From: Desulfobacula sp.
Lineage (GTDB): Bacteria > Desulfobacterota > Desulfobacteria > Desulfobacterales > Desulfobacteraceae
Assembly: GCF_021107415.1 (NCBI RefSeq)
Contig: NZ_JAIOSW010000273.1
Span: forward strand, 1 to 23,791
Reading direction: 5' to 3'
DNA length: 23,791 nucleotides
The position numbers and the translations under genes are program-made. The notes under the pieces are model-generated. The model was not told the DNA's origin. It made no database searches and worked only from the letters and a program-made list of their open reading frames with translations. How positions within the stretch are numbered: position 1 is the stretch's first letter; the number at the start of each line of letters is the position of its first letter. Positions 17,361 through 23,791 of the stretch are shown one piece after another.

Positions 17361-18736
17361 TCCACATAATTTTTTATCTCTTCATTCTGGGCAAGAAATC
17401 TGTAAAGGGTTGCTCTTCCAACACCTAATACCCTTGCGGCTTTGGATTTGTTACCGCCGGTCTTTTTAATCGCATTCTTAACCGATTCAATGTCAAGTTT
17501 GCTTCTGGCGGGAATCGTCTCCTGTGGTTCAGGTCTGTCTGAGAACTGAAAGTTAATATCTTTACCCTGAGTGATTTCCATGGGCAGATCCGATGGCAGT
17601 ATTTCACTTCCCCTTGAGCGCACCACGGAAAACTGGATCACATTTTTCAATTCCCTGACATTTCCCGGCCAATGGTAATCAAGCATGATATCAAGAGCTT
17701 CGTCGGCAAGTTGTGGAATAGCATGCGGGCTTTCCTGTTCAGCTTCCTTTAAAAAATGGGCAGCCAAAAGATGGATATCACTTTTGCGCTGTCTTAAAGG
17801 GGGCAGATGGATGGGGATGACATTGAGCCTGTAAAAAAGATCTTCCCTGAACCTGCCGGCCGTGACTTCCTCTTTAAGATTTTTATTGGATGCACTGATG
17901 ATCCTGACGTCCACGGAGACTTTTTTTTCACCGCCGACTTTTTCAAAAGTACCTTCCTGTAAAAATCTTAAAAGTTTAACCTGTGTTTTTAAGGGCAGTT
18001 CAGCCACTTCATCCAGAAAGAGTGTTCCCTTGTCTGCCAGTTCAAATCTTCCCTTCCTCTCTTTGACGGCGCCGGAAAAGGCCCCTTTGACATGTCCGAA
18101 TAATTCACTTTCCACAATCCCTTCCGGAATAGCCCCGCAATTTACAGGAACAAAGGCACCGGTGCCATAGGAGCTGATATCATGAATAGCATAGGCTACC
18201 CGTTCTTTTCCCGTGCCGGTGTCACCTGAGACATGAACCGGGTAATTGTACAGGGCAACATCTCTGATCTGCCTGAAAATATCCTGCATTGATTTGTGTT
18301 TGCCGATGATACCGGCAAAGTTAGAAAGGTTTTCAGCTTTTAAAGACAGGTTAAAGGATTCAGTCACATCCCTGAAGGATGCCAGTACTCCGTTTAATAC
18401 ATTCTCATGGCTGATGATGGCGGAGACGGTCATTTCAAGCTGACGGGCAGAACCGTCTTTTGTAATGATGTTCAACGGATATTCTTTTGCACCAAAAGGA
18501 AACTGTGGCGCACCATCGCAAAAAGAACATTTTTTTCCGCAAAAAGGTGCCTGGAAAACCGTATGACAGTCATTGCCAATAACCTCTGCTCTTAAATATC
18601 CGGTAATTCTTTCTGCTTCCTTATTGAAAACCGTAATGATTCTTTCAGGAGTATGACAAATTATTCCAAGTTTCAGGCTGTCAAGAACAAGAATAAGATT
18701 GTCATGGTCAAGTATGGGTTGTATCAAGTCGGTCAT
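17351..18736 (-). CDS. Sigma-54-dependent transcriptional activator with Cys-rich PAS sensor
   Basis: About 461 residues from the ATG at 18736, which has GGGA upstream; an in-frame ATG 21 codons earlier is less likely. Numbering here is from the chosen start. The N-terminal PAS domain (about 15-125) contains Cys57, Cys66, Cys70 and Cys73 (CHT...[10 protein letters not shown]), which may bind metal, heme or a cluster. The AAA+ domain has Walker A GDTGTGKE (171-178), the sigma-54 contact loop as GAFSGA (218-223) in place of GAFTGA, and Walker [10 protein letters not shown]. The C-terminus is a Fis-type HTH ([20 protein letters not shown]). There is no receiver domain, so sensing is probably by the PAS. 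Its target is unknown; the redox genes just upstream on the same strand are candidates, but I found no -24/-12 promoter for them. Confidence 0.9.
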   Translation of the reverse strand: MTDLIQPILDHDNLILVLDSLKLGIICHTPERIITVFNKEAERITGYLRAEVIGNDCHTVFQAPFCGKKCSFCDGAPQFPFGAKEYPLNIITKDGSARQLEMTVSAIISHENVLNGVLASFRDVTESFNLSLKAENLSNFAGIIGKHKSMQDIFRQIRDVALYNYPVHVSGDTGTGKERVAYAIHDISSYGTGAFVPVNCGAIPEGIVESELFGHVKGAFSGAVKERKGRFELADKGTLFLDEVAELPLKTQVKLLRFLQEGTFEKVGGEKKVSVDVRIISASNKNLKEEVTAGRFREDLFYRLNVIPIHLPPLRQRKSDIHLLAAHFLKEAEQESPHAIPQLADEALDIMLDYHWPGNVRELKNVIQFSVVRSRGSEILPSDLPMEITQGKDINFQFSDRPEPQETIPARSKLDIESVKNAIKKTGGNKSKAARVLGVGRATLYRFLAQNEEIKNYVDQF

Positions 18737-18898
18737 TGTGTCATTTCCCAAATATATAAAATAATTATTTGTCAGGGTTGCTGGATTGGTAAATGACACA
18801 TTTGTGTATCAGACGCAATGTTTTTTTATTGATTTGTAAAATACTTGTAGAATTTGACTGAAGGAAGGGACGTTCAGGTGAGCGGTGAGATAAAGCCA

Positions 18899-18927
18899 AA
18901 CCCGAAGATTTAAAAAATCTTCGGGTT
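18899..18927 (-). terminator. Terminator hairpin after ferredoxin gene
   Basis: A perfect 12-bp stem (AACCCGAAGATT at 18899-18910 with AATCTTCGGGTT at 18916-18927) with a 5-nt loop begins 6 nt past the ferredoxin stop. In the minus-strand transcript it is followed by TTTGGCTTTATC, a modest U-tract. It separates the rubrerythrin operon from the sigma-54 activator gene. Confidence 0.8.
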
Positions 18928-18933
18928 AAAAAT

Positions 18934-19137
18934 TTATTCCCATGTGATACAGTCTTTGGGACAATTTTTTATGGCTTCATGGATATCTTCATCTGAGTAC
19001 TTGTCAAGGGAAAGTACTTCAACAAAAACCGCATCATTGATCCCAAATGCATGGGGGGCCAGCTCAACACAGATTTCGCAGAGAATACAACTGCCTAAAT
19101 CAACAACAGGGGTTTTCATAGACAACAAGGTTTCCAT
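18934..19137 (-). CDS. Single-cluster [4Fe-4S] ferredoxin
   Basis: 67 residues. Cys17-x2-Cys20-x2-Cys23 (GSCILCEICVELAP) plus Cys59-Pro near the C-terminus form one [4Fe-4S] site; Cys63 is extra. The middle (HAFGINDAVFVEVL) fits monocluster ferredoxins of the Desulfovibrio/Thermotoga kind. Neither candidate start (Met1, or Met7 at 19119) has a strong ribosome binding site; MKTPVVDLGSC from Met7 looks like a typical ferredoxin beginning. The gene starts about 14 nt after the reverse rubrerythrin stop, so it likely shares its mRNA and may supply its electrons. Confidence 0.88.
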   Translation of the reverse strand: METLLSMKTPVVDLGSCILCEICVELAPHAFGINDAVFVEVLSLDKYSDEDIHEAIKNCPKDCITWE

Positions 19138-19151
19138 GATTTAAAATTGGT

Positions 19152-19694
19152 TTATTTAAAGAATCGGTTTAAAAGTCCTTGAAATGCCATCCCATGACGT
19201 GCTTCATCCTTGCACATCTCATGTACGGTATCATGAATGGCATCATAACCCAGCTCTTTTGCCTTTACGGCAATGGCTTTTTTCCCGGCACAGGCACCAT
19301 TTTCAGCAAGAACTCTGGCAGTCAGATTTGCCTTTGTATCGGCTTCAAGCACTTCACCTAAAAGCTCTGCAAATTTTGATGCATGATCCGCTTCTTCATA
19401 AGCGATTCTTTTATAGGCTTCAGCAACTTCCGGGTATCCCTCACGGTCTGCCTGGCGGCTCATGGCAATGTACATACCCACTTCCGTACATTCGCCCATA
19501 AAGTTGTCCCTTAATCCCTGAAGGATTTCAGCATCAACATCTTTTGCCACACCGATTACATGGGCATCGGCCCAGACCAAATCACCTTCCTGTACGGAAA
19601 ATTTATTTTTTGATGCGCCGCATTGGGGGCATTTTTCAGGGGCATCGTCACCACTATGGGAATAACCACATACTGAACAAACATAAGTCTTCAT
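19152..19694 (-). CDS. Reverse rubrerythrin (rubredoxin-like domain first)
   Basis: 180-residue non-heme di-iron protein that reduces hydrogen peroxide (and oxygen in clostridial relatives) in anaerobes. The rubredoxin-like zinc-ribbon/iron site is at the N-terminus: Cys6-x2-Cys9 and Cys22-x2-Cys25. In classical rubrerythrin this domain comes last, so this is the reverse type. The ferritin-like four-helix domain follows, with E68 (GECTEVGMY), EEADH with Glu101-x2-His104, E131 (LAENGAC), and the last helix DEARH with Glu164-x2-His167. The start has AGGAGA and overlaps the upstream small gene by ATGA. A ferredoxin gene follows, so electrons may come through it. Confidence 0.92.
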   Translation of the reverse strand: MKTYVCSVCGYSHSGDDAPEKCPQCGASKNKFSVQEGDLVWADAHVIGVAKDVDAEILQGLRDNFMGECTEVGMYIAMSRQADREGYPEVAEAYKRIAYEEADHASKFAELLGEVLEADTKANLTARVLAENGACAGKKAIAVKAKELGYDAIHDTVHEMCKDEARHGMAFQGLLNRFFK

Positions 19695-19954
19695 TTACTT
19701 GTCTCCTTTTTTATTGAATTGTCCCACCAGCCTTTTTGCATATGTGCATGCTTTTCTTTTTGTGCAAGATCCAGAAGCCTGTACCCGGAATCCAGAAGGA
19801 TGCCGTAAAGCACACCGCATCCGGGATCTTCCCGCTGCTCATAACCTGTTTGCGCAAGTTTGATCATTTCATGTGCAAGATCAATGGTTTGAGCAATATT
19901 TATGTCACACTTTTTTTTAAGCATAAGTCCATCATTATTATTTGTTTCACACAT
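19691..19954 (-). CDS. Small helical protein coupled to reverse rubrerythrin, function unknown
   Basis: 87 residues, no family recognised. It is mainly helical ([23 protein letters not shown]), with a central [26 protein letters not shown] segment and a short basic C-terminus. Cysteines are at 2, 16 and 46. An in-frame Met11 with GGA upstream is another possible start. The stop overlaps the reverse rubrerythrin ATG by ATGA, which indicates coordinated translation and suggests that the two work together, for instance as partner or chaperone. That is inference from position only. Confidence 0.65.
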   Translation of the reverse strand: MCETNNNDGLMLKKKCDINIAQTIDLAHEMIKLAQTGYEQREDPGCGVLYGILLDSGYRLLDLAQKEKHAHMQKGWWDNSIKKETSK

Positions 19955-19981
19955 ATCCGGCTAACTTCGTTTCTAAAGTTG

Positions 19982-19992
19982 TTATTCAATAA
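19982..19992. promoter_or_regulatory. Palindrome TTATTCAATAA upstream of rubrerythrin operon
   Basis: A perfect 5-1-5 palindrome 28 nt before the small gene's start. The AT-rich TTAT...ATAA form recalls Fur/PerR half-sites but does not match the 15-nt consensus. Operator function is inferred and weak. Confidence 0.3.
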
Positions 19993-19996
19993 GCAT

Positions 19997-20029
19997 GCCA
20001 CAAAATAAATTATGCAAATATTTTGTGGC
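19997..20029 (-). terminator. Perfect hairpin overlapping end of HEAT-type gene
   Basis: GCCACAAAATA (19997-20007) pairs perfectly with TATTTTGTGGC (20019-20029); the HEAT-type gene's stop codon lies in the 11-nt loop. No U-tract follows on the minus strand, so it may act as a weak terminator, an RNA-stability element or a processing site between this gene and the rubrerythrin operon. Confidence 0.45.
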
Positions 20030-20702
20030 CTTCACAGGGCAGGATCATGTCACAAACGCGTGTTGCAGTGAAGTTCCAGTTGCTAAAAATATCAATATGA
20101 TGATGGTCGGTCATAATGTTTTCAGGCACAATACTGCAATCAAGACATCCGGCATTCATCAGGGCTCTTACGGCATATCCCCTTTTGACAGGATCTAAAG
20201 AATGTAAAAATTCAAATAGGAATCCTTTTGTTTCATCATTCAGATCCCGGGGATTTGATTCAAGGTATGTCCCAATCCCCCACAAGACACCCCTTTGAAG
20301 CGCTTCATGCTCAATATAATTGCCACCTGGTTGAATATATGAGAAAAGAATGGATTTAAATTCCAGTGCAAGTTGCGGACTCCGGCAAAGAATTTCTCCC
20401 ATGGCTTCGGGTGATCCCCATCCAATTCCACCGGATTCGTCATTCAGATTCCACATGATCCGTCTCAGGACAATCCTGGCTTTTTCCATATTCCTTTGTC
20501 CCATTCGTGATCCAAGAGCCCCCATTGCAGTAATACTCCGGAACTTTACCAGTTCATCTTTATGGTAAAAATGGGAAAAAAGATGACCCACCAGCTGCTT
20601 ATCAGGAATTTGCCTTAACATTTCCATAGCCATCTTGCGATGGGGTTCCAGAAGAATTTTCCCTACTCTTTTTTTTGTTTCTCTTCCATAGGGCTTTGTC
20701 AT
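20010..20702 (-). CDS. HEAT-repeat-like protein (DVU0298-type)
   Basis: 230 residues, all-alpha by appearance, with HEAT-like helices (LVKFRSITAMGALGSRMG near 51-68; VKRGYAVRALMNAGCL near 190). The block WNLNDESGGIGWGSPEAMGEIL (about 84-105) is, as I recall, the signature of a Desulfobacterota family named after DVU0298; this was not searched. A His-rich stretch (DHHHIDIF) and scattered cysteines lie near the C-terminus. No catalytic residues are evident, and a protein-binding scaffold is likely. The start ATG has AGG seven nt upstream. It is followed after 55 nt by the small protein and reverse rubrerythrin on the same strand, so it may belong to the same stress operon despite the hairpin between them. 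Confidence 0.7.
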   Translation of the reverse strand: MTKPYGRETKKRVGKILLEPHRKMAMEMLRQIPDKQLVGHLFSHFYHKDELVKFRSITAMGALGSRMGQRNMEKARIVLRRIMWNLNDESGGIGWGSPEAMGEILCRSPQLALEFKSILFSYIQPGGNYIEHEALQRGVLWGIGTYLESNPRDLNDETKGFLFEFLHSLDPVKRGYAVRALMNAGCLDCSIVPENIMTDHHHIDIFSNWNFTATRVCDMILPCEGHKIFA

Positions 20703-21064
20703 GGGATACCTACTTGTTTTATTTAGATTTAAAGAGCTTACTTAAAAACTTATTGAAAATTAAAGAGCATAAAGTGTGCCAGATATTGGCTTGCCGGTTG
20801 GCCCGAAGAAAAGAGGGGCAGGTGGTTACAATCAGCAGAGTTTGTGTCTCAAATTATGGGACATTTTTGTTTCGAGAGACAATTGCTATAGCAGATCAAA
20901 CTCTACTTTGGGAAATGGTGGGGGATTAAGATAGATTTTTTACAAATGATATGGTAGTCAAAAAGGAGGCATATGATAAGTATTTTTCTAGAACAAAATT
21001 GATTATGAGAAGCTGAAAAATAACAGCGGCATCAAATGGAATTTGGGTAAAAAAGGAAAGCACC
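20703..21064. other. Intergenic region between divergent units
   Basis: About 360 nt between the minus-strand HEAT-type gene and the plus-strand DUF1016 gene. A weak open frame covers part of it but shows no recognisable protein. A TGTCTC...GAGACA inverted repeat lies near 20847-20882. It must hold two divergent promoters; I could not fix either with confidence. Confidence 0.5.
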
Positions 21065-21718
21065 ATGACCAAAGACATTCCCCAATCCGCAACCGGGCAC
21101 ATCTATCGAAAGATTAAGAACCTCCTTATTCAATCGCGCTCCCGGGCATTTCAGGCAGTTAATACTCAGATGGTGACCTGCTATTGGCATATCGGTCGCT
21201 TGATCGTTGAGGAAGAACAGAGTGGAGCAGAACGGGCAGTTTATGGAAAAGGATTACTTGTCGAGTTGGCAAAAAAACTCAGCGCTGAATTTGGTAAAGG
21301 CTTTGATGCTTCAAATCTTCGTAATATGAGGCTTTTTTATAAAGGGTATCCAAATTGTGACGCACTGAGTCACAATTTGAGCTGGACTCATTATCGTATT
21401 CTTTTGCGGGTGGAAAGTCCTGATGCCCGGGCATTTTATGAAGCCGAAGCAATTAATACCCGCTGGTCTACACGTGAACTTGAACGTCAGATTGCTTCAC
21501 TATTATTCGATCGGCTGGCACTCTCACGGGATAAGAACGGGGTTAGTGATGCCGTAGTCCGATATACTTTGCCAGAGGACAACAACCAGATTTTTGCCTC
21601 ACGCTATAAACTATATTTACCAACAGAAGAAGAGCTGGCAGCTGAAATTCAGAAAGAACGCCGGTTTATAGAAATGGAAAAGCGGTTATCAGACAAGGAG
21701 GAAATCAGGACTGAATAA
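21065..21718 (+). CDS. DUF1016/YhcG-type protein with the nuclease core deleted
   Basis: 217 residues; relatives (YhcG, PDDEXK nuclease family) are about 340-380. Residues 10-158 match the DUF1016 N-terminal domain (YWHIGRLIVEEEQ, YGKGLLVELAKKLSAEFGKGF, LSWTHYRILLRVESPDARAFYEAEAI, WSTRELERQIASLLFDRLALSRDK). The C-terminal tail (VVRYTLPEDNNQIFASRYKLYLPTEEEL) is the normal end of the full-length protein. Between them, near residue 160 (about 21545), the roughly 150-residue PD-(D/E)XK catalytic domain with its D...ExK residues is missing, yet the frame is kept. The product should bind its partners or DNA but not cut. The start ATG has AAAGGAAAG upstream. The stop overlaps the next start as TAATG. 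The deletion could be a natural variant or a decayed gene. Confidence 0.85.
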   Translation: MTKDIPQSATGHIYRKIKNLLIQSRSRAFQAVNTQMVTCYWHIGRLIVEEEQSGAERAVYGKGLLVELAKKLSAEFGKGFDASNLRNMRLFYKGYPNCDALSHNLSWTHYRILLRVESPDARAFYEAEAINTRWSTRELERQIASLLFDRLALSRDKNGVSDAVVRYTLPEDNNQIFASRYKLYLPTEEELAAEIQKERRFIEMEKRLSDKEEIRTE

Positions 21719-22380
21719 TGAAAAAATATCTTAACCCTACATATTATATCGACAGTGATCACCCTGCAGTGATTGCCTTTGCAAACAAAAATAGTAAATC
21801 AGACGTCACTGAGATTGAAAAGGCAATGGATCTTTATTATGCAGTCAGAGACGGCATCCGATATAACCCATACAGCATGGAGCCCGGCAAAGAATCCATG
21901 AAGGCGAGCGCTGTCCTGAATAAAGGACAGGGGTATTGCGTGGCCAAGGCAGTGCTTCTGGCTGCCTGTGCCAGGAGCCAAAATATTCCTGCAAGACTTG
22001 GATTTGCTGATGTTAAAAATCATCTAACTACCAAACGTTTAATGCGATTGATGGGAACAGATGTCTATATTTACCATGGCTATACCGAGTTGTTTTTAAA
22101 CAACAAATGGGTGAAAGCAACCCCTGCATTTAACTTGGAACTTTGCAATAATTTTAATGTAAGACCTCTGGAATTTGACGGAACAAAAGATTCCATATTT
22201 CATCCCTTTGATAGATCAGGGAACAAACATATGGAATATGTAAAGGATCATGGCGCATTTGCAGATCTTCCCTGGGACATGATTATGACCGAGTCAAAGA
22301 AAAGTTATCCTGTCTATTTTGAGGATCTTGAAAGACGTTCCAAGGACTTTTCAGCAGAAGCCTTAAAAGAAAATCAATAG
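21718..22380 (+). CDS. Transglutaminase-like cysteine-protease-fold protein
   Basis: 220 residues of the transglutaminase-like superfamily. Motifs are DGIRYNPYSM near 45-54, the nucleophile Cys74 in NKGQGYCVAKAVLLAACAR, PARLGFADV near 91-99, and His120 in YHGYTELFL. The usual third triad residue, Asp before Pro, is replaced: the segment reads WVKATPAFN, with Thr135. This may be a subfamily trait rather than loss of activity. There is no signal peptide, so it is cytoplasmic. The ATG shares a base with the upstream stop (TAATG), and AAGGAGG lies about 16 nt upstream, so it is coupled to the DUF1016 gene. It converges with the MetE-like gene, 13 nt apart. Peptidase or amidase activity is possible; the substrate is unknown. 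Confidence 0.85.
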   Translation: MKKYLNPTYYIDSDHPAVIAFANKNSKSDVTEIEKAMDLYYAVRDGIRYNPYSMEPGKESMKASAVLNKGQGYCVAKAVLLAACARSQNIPARLGFADVKNHLTTKRLMRLMGTDVYIYHGYTELFLNNKWVKATPAFNLELCNNFNVRPLEFDGTKDSIFHPFDRSGNKHMEYVKDHGAFADLPWDMIMTESKKSYPVYFEDLERRSKDFSAEALKENQ

Positions 22381-22393
22381 CATTGCCATGATT

Positions 22394-23461
22394 TTATTTT
22401 TGTCTGAATGCCGCTGAAACTTCTTTGGTCAGTTTTAATACGGTTTTGGCCGAGTCAAGATCAAGGGAGCCGGTGCCGCAGCTGGGAGTGATAAAGGCTT
22501 GTGATATGATGGTCTCTTTATCAATTCCTGTTTTGTCCGATAACTCATCCATCTGGCCATGGAGCAATTGAACAAGTCCCTGGGTGGTTTGTGCTGCGAT
22601 CACCTCTGGTTTGGCTGTCGGGACAATCCCCCAGGCAAGAATCTTACTTTGCTCTAAATACGTTTTAATCATTTCCGGGTAAAGGATAAATCTATCAAAA
22701 AATGAAAATGCATCAAAGCTGATAATATCAATTTTTGAGCCTAAAAGCATATCCCACTCTGTGTTGGCACAGACATGGACGCCTGCCAGACCATTTTGGG
22801 CATGAATTTCCCGGACAATCTCCTCAATGCTTTGAATGACATCCTCTTTGGTGATGGTAATATACGCAGAGGTTCCGAATCCTGCCAATGCCGGTTCATC
22901 AATAAAAATAATGGGAACAGCCCCTCTTTTTGAAAATTCCCCAGCCTGCCACCTGGCATTCAAGGCAAGCTTTTTTATGGCTGCATCTTTTAACTGGTCA
23001 TTATAAAAAATATCTTTATCATTTTCATCTTTTACCGCAGTCCCAAAAGTGATGGGGCCTGTCACTTGTCCTTTCAGGGCAATAAAAGGCGATCCTTTTT
23101 CATCCACCTGTTTTAAAAATTCAAAAAAACCTTTTCCCCTTGACCCTGACAGGGCAAACCTTGACGCACCAACATCTGCTCCGGATTCAGTTATGGATAG
23201 ATATTCTTCAACAAAAGCAAGAAATTCTTCGTCAAATCCAGGTTTTGATGTGTCAAGCAGGCTTTTTTCAGTTTCATTGGTAAATCCGGGAAGTCCAGGA
23301 AGAAACTGGTTGATCATGCCTTCTTTTTTATAAAGAGGCAGCTGTACCCACAACGGAATATCAGGGGTGTGATCAAGAACAAGTCTTGTTGCTTCTTCAT
23401 GGCTGTCCATGGGAAGGCTTCCGATTAACAGTGGCAGCCCATTGGCCTTAAAATTTTTCAT
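22394..23461 (-). CDS. Stand-alone MetE C-terminal-domain-like methyltransferase (UROD/MetE-like)
   Basis: 355 residues with the TIM-barrel of cobalamin-independent methionine synthase, but only one barrel; full MetE is ~750. Zinc-site candidates are His229 and Cys231 (VHVCANTEW) and Cys328 (TPSCGTGSL). Where MetE has the Glu ligand after the next strand, this protein has Asp250 (DIISFDAF). Other conserved pieces are GQVTGPITFG at 131-140 and FIDEPAL at 187-192. Lone MetE catalytic domains (core-MetE) in some anaerobes take methyl groups from methylcobalamin proteins instead of folate; that may apply here but is inference. The ATG has GGAAAA upstream, and the acyl-CoA dehydrogenase gene ends 30 nt before it on the same strand. 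Confidence 0.82.
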   Translation of the reverse strand: MKNFKANGLPLLIGSLPMDSHEEATRLVLDHTPDIPLWVQLPLYKKEGMINQFLPGLPGFTNETEKSLLDTSKPGFDEEFLAFVEEYLSITESGADVGASRFALSGSRGKGFFEFLKQVDEKGSPFIALKGQVTGPITFGTAVKDENDKDIFYNDQLKDAAIKKLALNARWQAGEFSKRGAVPIIFIDEPALAGFGTSAYITITKEDVIQSIEEIVREIHAQNGLAGVHVCANTEWDMLLGSKIDIISFDAFSFFDRFILYPEMIKTYLEQSKILAWGIVPTAKPEVIAAQTTQGLVQLLHGQMDELSDKTGIDKETIISQAFITPSCGTGSLDLDSAKTVLKLTKEVSAAFRQK

Positions 23462-23491
23462 TTTTCATTTTCCATTCAAAGTTGGTAAAGC

Positions 23492-23791
23492 TTAGTTTGG
23501 AAACATATTATCATCAATATCTATTGCAGCACTGCTGGTGTTCATCAGTGCATTGAATCTGCCAAGTGTTACAGGAAGCTGTGTTTCCACATAAAATTGT
23601 AAAGATTTAATGATTCCTTCATAAAAAGATTTATCTTTCTTTTTGGCTTTTTCAAGTTTCTGGCCAGCGATGGTGGCTCTCCAGAGCAGCATCCATGCCA
23701 TAGTGGCATCCCCGGTTGCATCCTGAAAAGGATGGGCATTGGCAAAGGCGTTCAAGGCTTTTTCAGACATGGCGGTCTGGCCCATGTGGAT
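23492..23791 (-). CDS. Acyl-CoA dehydrogenase, C-terminal part (cut by window edge)
   Basis: The last ~99 residues of a longer protein that runs off the right edge (frame open through IHMGQTAMS at the border). It matches the helical C-terminal extension found in the ~600-residue acyl-CoA dehydrogenases of Proteobacteria: NAFANAHPFQDATGD, MAWMLLWRAT, FYEGIIKSLQFYVETQLP and the closing IDDNMF. The FAD and acyl-CoA binding domains lie outside the window. Such enzymes take part in fatty-acid beta-oxidation, which fits a complete-oxidising sulfate reducer. It probably shares an operon with the MetE-like gene. Confidence 0.8.
   Translation of the reverse strand: MHMGQTAMSEKALNAFANAHPFQDATGDATMAWMLLWRATIAGQKLEKAKKKDKSFYEGIIKSLQFYVETQLPVTLGRFNALMNTSSAAIDIDDNMFPN

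Noticed and set aside
20775..20805. Sigma-54 -24/-12 promoter (TTGGC...TTGGC) upstream of the HEAT-type gene region
   Set aside because: The GG-to-GC spacing is off by one and the orientation does not point to a convincing gene start.
20675..20929. 84-residue plus-strand frame
   Set aside because: It starts inside the HEAT-type gene on the other strand, has no good ribosome binding site and resembles no protein I know.

Overview
The window looks like a stretch of chromosome from a strictly anaerobic Desulfobacterota bacterium, probably a sulfate reducer of the Desulfobacteraceae or a close relative. This is an inference from gene content: HdrC/HdrB-like redox proteins, a reverse rubrerythrin, a HEAT-type protein resembling a family I know mainly from Desulfovibrio-like genomes, a sigma-54 activator with a cysteine-rich PAS domain, an acyl-CoA dehydrogenase tail, and moderate-to-low G+C. 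No rRNA, tRNA or CRISPR array was seen.

Layout. (1) Positions 1-5836 are an accessory island. A decayed transposase fragment and an AT-rich spacer precede a 1293-residue secreted gingipain-like (C25) protease with PKD and dockerin-like modules. The protease is bracketed by inverted copies of a ~72-nt repeat (1-72 and 5481-5553). The right copy is one arm of a ~170-nt imperfect palindrome (5507-5678). (2) Positions 5849-7338 hold a two-gene unit, a TIGR02757-family protein and SfsA, with ATGA overlap. (3) Positions 7453-10595 hold a compact operon of NifU-like scaffold, NifS cysteine desulfurase, HdrC-like and HdrB-like proteins, with a promoter containing a dyad. (4) Positions 10858-12168 hold a very AT-rich AAA/DUF4143 ATPase with its own promoter and a dyad over the -10 box, probably an acquired gene. 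(5) On the minus strand, 14540-12243 is an XRE regulator with a seven-cysteine domain, then cysE, then cysK: a cysteine biosynthesis operon behind a near-consensus promoter with a palindrome in its spacer. (6) clpB is divergent from it and convergent with a sigma-54-dependent activator. (7) On the minus strand, 20702-18934 is a HEAT-type protein, then a small coupled protein, reverse rubrerythrin and a single-cluster ferredoxin, closed by a clear hairpin. (8) Positions 21065-22380 hold a DUF1016/YhcG-type gene whose nuclease core appears deleted in frame, coupled by a TAATG overlap to a transglutaminase-like protein. (9) On the minus strand at the right edge is a cut-off acyl-CoA dehydrogenase tail, then a stand-alone MetE catalytic-domain-like protein.

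The common theme of regions 3, 5, 6 and 7 is sulfur, Fe-S and redox handling in an anaerobe. CysE/CysK make cysteine, NifS takes sulfur from it, NifU builds clusters, HdrCB-like proteins could provide or sense electrons, and reverse rubrerythrin plus ferredoxin reduce peroxide or oxygen. Two regulators carry cysteine clusters that could read redox or metal state. The strongest candidates for something undescribed are the large palindromic repeat around the protease, the nifUS-hdrCB fusion of pathways, the Cys-rich regulator of cysEK, and the core-deleted YhcG homologue.
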